This document shows, piece after piece, positions 25,904 to 32,363 of a stretch of 32,363 nt of DNA. The translations under genes were made by a program, and so were the position numbers. Location of the stretch: assembly GCA_027483355.1 (NCBI GenBank), contig JAIXUW010000196.1, positions 1 through 32,363 on the forward strand, given 5' to 3'. Numbering within the stretch: position 1 is the first letter of the stretch; the number at the start of each line of letters is the position of its first letter. The stretch comes from Alphaproteobacteria bacterium. GTDB taxonomy: Bacteria; Pseudomonadota; Alphaproteobacteria; Micavibrionales; UBA2020. The notes beneath the pieces are model-generated. The model made no database searches. It was not told where the DNA came from and saw nothing but the letters and a program-made list of their open reading frames with translations.

Positions 25904-26329
25904 TTATGCTGTACCCGCCGTGGCGTCACTCGCCGCAAACTGACGGATACGGTCGACCATGGCATAAAACCCGTTACGCCGGTTGGGGCTGAGATGCTGA
26001 TCAAGCCCCAGTTTGGCAAAAACCGCATTGATGTCGGCGGCCAAAATCTCCGCGCGTGATTGACCGGCAAAAAGGGCGGTGAGGACAGCAATCAGCCCCC
26101 GCACAATCTGCGCGTCACTATCGGCCCGCATGGTCAGTTGGCCGGCATCGTTCCACCCCGTCACCAGCCAGACCTGGCTCATGCAGCCCTGCACTTTGCT
26201 GGCCGGTGTTTTCAGCGCCTCCTCCATGGGCGGTAACTGCCCGCCCAGATCGATCAGGTAGCGATAGCGCTCCTCCCAGTCTTCAAACAGGGCAAAGTTG
26301 TCCACAAGCTCATCAATTGAAATATTCAT
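25904..26329 (-). CDS. sufE: SufE-family Fe-S cluster assembly protein
   Basis: Accepts persulfide sulfur from SufS and stimulates its desulfurase activity. From the ATG at 26329 it has 141 residues, normal for SufE. The acceptor cysteine is in VQGCMSQVWLV, preceded by LPPMEEALKTPASK. The C-terminal LSPNRRNGFYAMVDRIRQ is also typical. An upstream extension to 26434 is open but has no family-like sequence. No suf operon is adjacent, so it acts with SufS encoded elsewhere. Confidence 0.93.
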   Translation of the reverse strand: MNISIDELVDNFALFEDWEERYRYLIDLGGQLPPMEEALKTPASKVQGCMSQVWLVTGWNDAGQLTMRADSDAQIVRGLIAVLTALFAGQSRAEILAADINAVFAKLGLDQHLSPNRRNGFYAMVDRIRQFAASDATAGTA

Positions 26330-26427
26330 AATGACCGCTAACCTTTTCTTAATCACGCCGCGCGCTAAATGAACGTATGGGGTGGTCGGCGTATTGGCAA
26401 GATCCTTTGAAATCAATCGACGAAACC

Positions 26428-26456
26428 TTGGCAACCGCCCTTGGGTGATCTATGCT
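26428..26456 (+). promoter_or_regulatory. candidate clpX promoter
   Basis: TTGGCA (26428-26433), a 17-nt spacer and TATGCT (26451-26456), with initiation near 26463 and an AAGGA ribosome binding site before the ATG at 26499. No heat-shock sigma-32 signature is obvious. Confidence 0.55.
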
Positions 26457-26498
26457 GGTTATTAGTCTGCTGCCTGATAAGAAAGGAAAAAATACCAT

Positions 26499-27818
<1,320 letters not shown>

Positions 27819-27834
27819 TCATTAAATTGACACT

Positions 27835-27872
27835 AAAAAGCCCTTCGCTCTTTACTGAACGAAGGGCTTTTT
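27835..27872 (+). terminator. rho-independent terminator of clpX
   Basis: AAAAAGCCCTTCG pairs perfectly with CGAAGGGCTTTTT around a 12-nt loop, 17 bp after the clpX stop. The next gene starts 27 bp downstream, so it may be partly insulated from clpX. Confidence 0.92.
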
Positions 27873-27898
27873 AATTAAAAAAAGATAAGGATAGAAAA

Positions 27899-28159
27899 AT
27901 GAATAGCGCACCTTTTAGAAACGTCTCCCCTGAAAAAATCGCTCAGTTGATTGGCGTCATCAAATTATTTGCCGCCATCATGATCCTGGCGGGGGTTAGC
28001 ATCTGGTTGAATGCCGGCGGTATTGCCGTCAGGCTGGGCCTTGATGCGACAACTCAGAAAATTATGGCCGGTGCTTTGATGGCACTTGGTTTCCTGGAGT
28101 TCTTTTTAATGCCCAAGCTGCTGCGCCGCAGCAGAAAAATTGACGATAAAGCGCTTTGA
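27899..28159 (+). CDS. small inner-membrane protein, function unknown
   Basis: 86 residues with two membrane helices (about 16-40, IGVIKLFAAIMILAGVSIWL; about 53-72, KIMAGALMALGFLEFFLMPK) and a basic C-terminus (LLRRSRK). The ribosome binding site AAGGAT lies 8 nt ahead. No family is recognised. It sits between two terminators and may depend on read-through from clpX or on a promoter I cannot see. Confidence 0.75.
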   Translation: MNSAPFRNVSPEKIAQLIGVIKLFAAIMILAGVSIWLNAGGIAVRLGLDATTQKIMAGALMALGFLEFFLMPKLLRRSRKIDDKAL

Positions 28160-28183
28160 TACATCCAATGCTTTTAAATACAC

Positions 28184-28214
28184 AAAAGGCCTTTCCGCCA
28201 AGGAAAGGCCTTTT
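28184..28214. terminator. bidirectional terminator between convergent small genes
   Basis: AAAAGGCCTTTCC and GGAAAGGCCTTTT form a perfect 13-bp stem around a 5-nt loop, with T-rich flanks on one strand and A-rich on the other. It can serve the 86-aa plus-strand gene and the 53-aa minus-strand gene. Confidence 0.85.
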
Positions 28215-28236
28215 CTATTGAGCTTGGCGAAAAGGA

Positions 28237-28398
28237 TTATCTTTTATGATGCTGCTGGGACGGCTGTGGCTGCTTTTGTTCGCGCAAGTAGCCTGCAATC
28301 TGCGCCGGGTCACCCGCCATCGAAACCGCAACGTCGTCACGGCGGAAGCGCTCGGTAAGGCCCGGAGTGGCTGGCTTGAAAATGTCAAAAAATCTCAT
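28237..28398 (-). CDS. 53-residue hypothetical protein
   Basis: Begins MRFFDIFKPATPG and continues LTERFRRDDVAVSMAG, then DPAQIAGYLREQKQPQ, ending in a Gln/His-rich basic tail (QQHHKR). No family is recognised; no signal peptide or membrane helix. GGGG lies 7 nt before the ATG, and a near-consensus promoter with a 17-nt spacer precedes it. The terminator at 28184-28214 follows its stop. The promoter, ribosome binding site, sensible composition and terminator together make it likely a real gene. Confidence 0.7.
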   Translation of the reverse strand: MRFFDIFKPATPGLTERFRRDDVAVSMAGDPAQIAGYLREQKQPQPSQQHHKR

Positions 28399-28430
28399 GA
28401 TCGTGCCCCTATTTCAACGTTCACAAGTTC

Positions 28431-28459
28431 ATTCTACGACACCTCTCGATAATCGTCAA
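28431..28459 (-). promoter_or_regulatory. promoter of the 53-aa gene
   Basis: Minus strand: TTGACG (28459-28454), a 17-nt spacer and TAGAAT (28436-28431); initiation near 28424, with a leader of about 26 nt. Confidence 0.65.
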
Positions 28460-28507
28460 TAAAATATAATGCAATTTCAGCATGTTGCGGTGCGTTTTTA
28501 ACACGCA

Positions 28508-28969
28508 TTACGTTAATCGCATCTCGATATGGGGAATATCGTCTTCTTGATATGGCGTGCCATGCGGTAAAAAGCCATGCGCCGCATAAAAACGCTGCAA
28601 ATGCGCCTGCGCTGAAAGGGCAATCATGGCGGTCGGATGCCGCGCGCGAATGGTGGCTAAACAGACCCGCATCAGCTCATGCCCCACCCCATGGCCGCGC
28701 AAAGTGGCGGCCACCACGACGCGGCCAATCCAGGCCATATCCTGCGGCGCACCTTGATAGATATCCCCTGGCATAAAAAGGCGCGCAGCCGCCAGCAGCC
28801 GCCCGGCGTCATCGGTCCCGAAAATATGCAGGGCACCCAGATCCTCGCCATCAATATCGGCATAAAGACAGTTCTGCTCGATTTGAAAAATACCCGAGCG
28901 CAAGCGTAAAATATCATGCAGCTGTCGAGCTGTCAGATCATCAAAAGCAGCGGTATGCCAGGTCAGCAT
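28508..28969 (-). CDS. ElaA-type GNAT acetyltransferase
   Basis: 153 residues, GNAT fold. The N-terminal LHDILRLRSGIFQIEQNCLYADIDGED matches the ElaA subfamily hallmark. The acetyl-CoA binding motif A is WIGRVVVAATLRGHGVGHELM (Arg-x-x-Gly-x-Gly type). FYAAHGFLPHG is motif B. The substrate is unknown for the family. It is 13 bp downstream of the DUF1028 gene on the same strand. Confidence 0.9.
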   Translation of the reverse strand: MLTWHTAAFDDLTARQLHDILRLRSGIFQIEQNCLYADIDGEDLGALHIFGTDDAGRLLAAARLFMPGDIYQGAPQDMAWIGRVVVAATLRGHGVGHELMRVCLATIRARHPTAMIALSAQAHLQRFYAAHGFLPHGTPYQEDDIPHIEMRLT

Positions 28970-28982
28970 GACGGGTTATCCC

Positions 28983-29579
28983 TTAAGCAATATGGGCGGT
29001 CAGATCCGCCAGCGGCTGGCGACTGCCAGTCACCGTCAGACGATAAGGCTGATCACCCGTGACAATCATCCCGGCTGACGCGTGCCCGCGTAAATCTCCC
29101 CCGGCTGACAGCCCTGCCCGCAAGGCTTCCAACAGCCGATAGCGCATTGGCGCATGCAGGTCGCGCAGATAACCTTTACGTAGGCGGTCCAGCACGATGG
29201 AACTGTTCAAAAGATTACCCGCTACCAGTAAATGTTCATCGACACTCTGCCCCGCCCAGGCGCCGCAAAATTTACCGGTGATCGCTTGCAGCGGCTGATC
29301 AAAAGAGGCCATTAGCACCTGCCGCAACGGCAGCGCCGAGTCCGTATCGGCCAAATATTGCATCAGCTGGGGGATTTTCTGTCCCTGCAAATAGGCATTA
29401 CCTAATTTGCGTTTCAAATCACGATCACTTTTGCCCTGCAAAACGATCAGCGCCGGGCGGCCCAGGGCATTGACCGCCTCTTCCACCACACTCCCCCCCA
29501 GACAATCATCCGCCCCACTGGCCATGACCAAGCCAAGCTGGCGGGTATAGGGGTTGCGGGCGATGAGCGTCAGGGTCAT
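28983..29579 (-). CDS. DUF1028-family protein
   Basis: 198 residues. The DUF1028 signature is visible: an N-terminal TLIARNPYTRQLGLVMASGA, a central FCGAWAGQSVDEHLLVAGNLL, and LLEALRAGLSAGGDLRGHAS near the C-terminus. The family has an Ntn-hydrolase-like fold, usually annotated as putative secreted or peptidase-like, but its substrate is not established. It follows the puuA-like gene by 19 bp on the same strand, so it is likely cotranscribed and may act in amide or peptide turnover linked to polyamines (inference). Confidence 0.82.
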   Translation of the reverse strand: MTLTLIARNPYTRQLGLVMASGADDCLGGSVVEEAVNALGRPALIVLQGKSDRDLKRKLGNAYLQGQKIPQLMQYLADTDSALPLRQVLMASFDQPLQAITGKFCGAWAGQSVDEHLLVAGNLLNSSIVLDRLRKGYLRDLHAPMRYRLLEALRAGLSAGGDLRGHASAGMIVTGDQPYRLTVTGSRQPLADLTAHIA

Positions 29580-29598
29580 GAAGGTATAGGCTTTACTG

Positions 29599-30942
29599 TT
29601 AGACGTTCAGCAAAAGGTTCTCACGCTCCCAGGAAGAAATCACGGCGTTATATGCCTTATATTCCGTTTCCTTAATGGCAATGAGGGCGCGGGCAAATTC
29701 TTCACCCAGCAGTTCCTGCAAAGGTTTCGCCGCTTTAAACTTCTTGATGGCATCGAATTGATGCGACGGCAGGGACGAGCCTTTTTTATAGGCATTGCCC
29801 TTGATCGCCTCGGTCGGCTCCAGTTCTTCAATCATGCCCAAGAGACCACAGGCAAGCGTCGCCGCCAGCGACAGATAAGGGTTGCCATCAGCACCCGGCA
29901 GACGGTTTTCAACCCGGCGGTTTTCCGGTTTCGAAATCGGCACGCGCAAGCCGGCGGTGCGGTTATCGACACCCCATTCAACGTTGATGGGACTATCGGT
30001 TTCTTTGTGGCCAAAGCGACGATAGGAATTCACATTTGGTGCGAACAGCACAATCGCGCTCGGTAGATATTTCTGCAAACCCGCAATATGATTGCGGAAC
30101 AACTTACTATCGGTGCCATCCTCATTGGCAAAGATATTGCGGCCGGTGTTGATGTCCACCACTGATTGGTGAATGTGCATGGCGCTACCTGGCTGATGCT
30201 GCATCGGCTGCGCCATGAAGGTTGCATAGACGCCGTGCCGCATGGCCACTTCGCGGGCGGTGCGCTTGAATAAAAAGGCCTGATCGGCCACGTCGATGGG
30301 GTTACCATGATTGAAGTTGACCTCAATCTGCGCTGCCCCCGCCTCGTGGCTCAGCGTATCGATATCGACCTCCTGCGCTTCACAGTAATCATAGACATCT
30401 TCAAAAATGGGGTCGAATTCGTTGACCGCGTCAATACCATAGGCCTGCCGACCGCTTTCCTGCCGACCGGAACGGCCAATCGGCGGCTGCAACGGAATAT
30501 CCGGGTCGGTATTGACCGCCACCAGATAAAATTCAAGCTCGGGCGCGGTCACCGGCTTCCAGCCACGCTTTTCATACTCAGCGATAACTTTGCGCAGGAT
30601 ATAACGCGATGAAAAACTGACCGGTGTATCATCACCATTAAAGGCATCGCAAATGATCTGGGCGGTGGGTTCTTTATACCAGGGTACCAGCCGTACGGTG
30701 TCGTAATCGGGCACCATATAGACATCGCCCAACGACGGGCTCAACACATCACCTTCAGGGTAATCGCCGGTCACCGTTTGCAGAAAAACCGACTCCGGAA
30801 TGGGCATGCCGCGTTCGCGCAAGATGCGCAAAAGCTTTTCGGCGGGAATAATTTTGCCCCGCGCAATGCCCGACATATCCGGTACCAGGCATTCAACTTC
30901 GGTGATCTTGTGCTGGCGGATGAATTCTTCTAGCTTGTCCAT
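29599..30942 (-). CDS. puuA: glutamine synthetase-family enzyme, gamma-glutamylpolyamine synthetase type
   Basis: 447 residues from the ATG at 30942 (AAGGA 11 nt ahead); the frame extends to 31041 but the added part looks non-coding. GS beta-grasp domain (VPDMSGIARGKI near residue 21) and catalytic domain: TAPELEFYLV, EAGAAQIEVNFNHG, SAMHIHQSV, NSYRRFGHKETDSPINVEWG, ENRLPGADGNPYLSLA. The aromatic-rich context and the divergent PuuB-like neighbour favour ATP-dependent glutamylation of a polyamine such as putrescine over bulk ammonia assimilation. The adenylylation Tyr region of true GlnA was not found. Other glutamylamine substrates remain possible. Confidence 0.85.
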   Translation of the reverse strand: MDKLEEFIRQHKITEVECLVPDMSGIARGKIIPAEKLLRILRERGMPIPESVFLQTVTGDYPEGDVLSPSLGDVYMVPDYDTVRLVPWYKEPTAQIICDAFNGDDTPVSFSSRYILRKVIAEYEKRGWKPVTAPELEFYLVAVNTDPDIPLQPPIGRSGRQESGRQAYGIDAVNEFDPIFEDVYDYCEAQEVDIDTLSHEAGAAQIEVNFNHGNPIDVADQAFLFKRTAREVAMRHGVYATFMAQPMQHQPGSAMHIHQSVVDINTGRNIFANEDGTDSKLFRNHIAGLQKYLPSAIVLFAPNVNSYRRFGHKETDSPINVEWGVDNRTAGLRVPISKPENRRVENRLPGADGNPYLSLAATLACGLLGMIEELEPTEAIKGNAYKKGSSLPSHQFDAIKKFKAAKPLQELLGEEFARALIAIKETEYKAYNAVISSWERENLLLNV

Positions 30943-30978
30943 GATTTCAGATGTCCTTAGCCGTACTGCGAAATAGTC

Positions 30979-32283
30979 ATGCGCCCAGAGCCTACCGAAA
31001 CATTCCGGAAACCATGGTATCACCATGCGGCGCGGCTGCATGCCCCGACTCTAGGCGTGCTATCGGGCACGGTCAACTCGGATGTTTGTATCGTCGGCGG
31101 CGGTTTTACGGGGCTTTCCGCCGCTTTGGAGCTGGCAAGGGCCGGTTATAAAGTCTGCGTGCTCGAGGCGGGGCCCATGATGGCCTATGACGCTTCCGGT
31201 CGTAACGGGGGGCATATTCAGCGCGGCTGGGCCAAACCACCCGGCTGGCTCGCGGCCAGTTACGGTGATGATATCGCCAAAGCCATGCTGGAGATGAGCC
31301 TGGAGGGCATCGCCCTTATTCACCAGCGCATCAAGGAACACGCGATCGACTGCGATATTCATACTGGATATCTGAATGCCGCGATGACCAAACGGCATTT
31401 ACGCGAATTCGCCGCCGAAATCGCCGATTGGGATCGCTTTGGCCATGGCGGCTTGACGATGGTTGATCAACCCGACATGGCAAGCTATATACGCAGCCCC
31501 CTTTACATCGGCGGGTTGCACGATGATCGCAGCGGCCACTTCAATCCCTATGATTACGCGCAAGGTATCGCCCAGGCCGCGCAACACTATGGGGCACAAC
31601 TTTACAGCGACACGGTGGTGACCGACATAGACTATAGCGATACGACCAGCGCCATCGTCAAAACAGCGGCTGGCGCAACGGTCAAAGCGACATACGTTAT
31701 TGTGGCCGGCGCCATTGACCTGCCGCAGATGAAAAAACCACTCGCTAAATCTATCACCGCTCGTGCCCATATGATTGCCACAGCGCCTTTGGGCGATGCC
31801 CTGGTAGAACTGCTGCCGCGTAATGTGGCCGTGGCCGATGCCAATTTTGTCCTGACCTATTTCCGCCGCACCCACGACAACCGGCTGCTCTTGGGCGGCA
31901 ACTGTAATTACAGCGGGCATGATTTCGGGCACGAGGAAAAAGACCTGCGACAGCGCCTGGCCGCCATATTCCCCAGTCTGGCCAATGTGCGCATCGATCA
32001 TTGCTGGCATGGCCCCCTGGATATGACGATCAATCGCCTGCCCGATGTGGGCTGGCTGGCGCCGCACGTCTTATATGCCCATGGCTTTGCCGGTTATGGC
32101 GTGGTGGCGGCCAATCTGATGGGACGTCTATTGGCCGAGGCGGTCCGGGGGACGGCCGAGCGTTTTGATCTGTATACACGCATCAAGCATGTACCGTTTG
32201 TGGGGGGCACCTTGGCCAAACGGCCCCTCTTTATGCTGGGTATGCTGTGGTATCAACTGCGCGATCATCTGCAGCGTCACTAG
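30979..32283 (+). CDS. puuB: FAD-dependent oxidoreductase, gamma-glutamylputrescine oxidase-like
   Basis: 434 residues, DadA/DAO family. The N-terminal Rossmann motif VCIVGGGFTGLSAALELARA (about 36-55) ends at VLEA, then ASGRNGGHIQ binds flavin. A second FAD contact is likely in HGFAGYGVVAANLMGRLLAE near the C-terminus. In the Puu pathway PuuB oxidises gamma-glutamylputrescine to an aldehyde and H2O2. It is divergent from puuA-like, with only 36 bp between the two start codons, so promoters must overlap coding DNA. The start ATG lacks a good ribosome binding site, and the N-terminus lines up with the family only loosely. Amine specificity is inferred from context. Confidence 0.85.
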   Translation: MRPEPTETFRKPWYHHAARLHAPTLGVLSGTVNSDVCIVGGGFTGLSAALELARAGYKVCVLEAGPMMAYDASGRNGGHIQRGWAKPPGWLAASYGDDIAKAMLEMSLEGIALIHQRIKEHAIDCDIHTGYLNAAMTKRHLREFAAEIADWDRFGHGGLTMVDQPDMASYIRSPLYIGGLHDDRSGHFNPYDYAQGIAQAAQHYGAQLYSDTVVTDIDYSDTTSAIVKTAAGATVKATYVIVAGAIDLPQMKKPLAKSITARAHMIATAPLGDALVELLPRNVAVADANFVLTYFRRTHDNRLLLGGNCNYSGHDFGHEEKDLRQRLAAIFPSLANVRIDHCWHGPLDMTINRLPDVGWLAPHVLYAHGFAGYGVVAANLMGRLLAEAVRGTAERFDLYTRIKHVPFVGGTLAKRPLFMLGMLWYQLRDHLQRH

Positions 32284-32363
32284 TAAGAAAACAGGGTTTT
32301 GCCCCTTAATGGCTGGCATTTATCCTATTTTTAAAGCTATCTTCACCGCTCTGGGGCTAGAAT

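Noticed and set aside
31399-32067. 222-aa minus-strand frame opposite puuB
   Set aside because: Shadow of the oxidase frame; no ribosome binding site or recognisable domain.
32284-32363. Terminator or gene start at the right edge
   Set aside because: Only a weak AGGG/CCCC pairing near 32296 and no start with a ribosome binding site; too little sequence to judge.

Overview
The window is ordinary chromosome from an alphaproteobacterium, moderately GC-rich by eye. Supporting signs are the infA-maf-RNase E/G-tRNA-Phe block, the aroK-aroB-CNNM operon, a CobS/CobT pair behind a J-domain gene, a Gcw_chp/TorF-type porin and an RHH_4-type regulator. I cannot name the genus; ankyrin proteins, a secreted EndoU and the HisRS type hint at a less-studied lineage (weak inference). 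I see no phage, insertion sequence, CRISPR array or integrative element.

Layout. 1-2004: dCTP deaminase, convergent with an ankyrin-repeat protein. 2123-5758: murA, infA, maf, RNase E/G and tRNA-Phe on the plus strand. 5814-9359 (minus): a short protein with an apparent 5' frameshift, a methyl-accepting chemotaxis protein and a porin-like protein. 9479-12592 (minus): aroK, aroB and a CNNM/CorC-type membrane protein with overlapping ends. 12593-13235: a 643-bp gene-free stretch with strong RNA-structure signals, leading into a XerD-like recombinase. 14361-16424: DnaQ-like exonuclease, accA and a secreted EndoU-type ribonuclease. 16414-18748 (minus): an unrecognised membrane protein and a ribbon-helix-helix protein. 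18865-22410: J-domain protein, CobS and CobT. 22399-26329: NHL/thioredoxin protein (minus), histidyl-tRNA synthetase, a periplasmic protein and SufE (minus). 26499-28398: clpX, a small membrane protein and a 53-aa minus-strand protein. 28508-32283: ElaA-type acetyltransferase, DUF1028 protein and a divergent glutamylpolyamine synthetase/oxidase pair.

Most genes are housekeeping: nucleotide, wall, fatty-acid and shikimate metabolism, translation, proteolysis and Fe-S assembly. The accessory functions are polyamine breakdown (PuuA-like/PuuB-like), chemotaxis with a porin, and an extracytoplasmic nuclease.

The least explained parts are: (a) the aroK-xerD interval, where a promoter-like sequence is placed so that the RNA would begin at the base of an 11-bp stem, and where the xerD leader holds two interleaved complementary pairs; (b) an EndoU ribonuclease with a signal sequence encoded 2 nt after accA and convergent with a large unknown membrane protein; (c) two minus-strand genes sharing a 13-bp promoter word, one apparently frameshifted next to its ribosome binding site; (d) a 53-aa gene with a near-consensus promoter.
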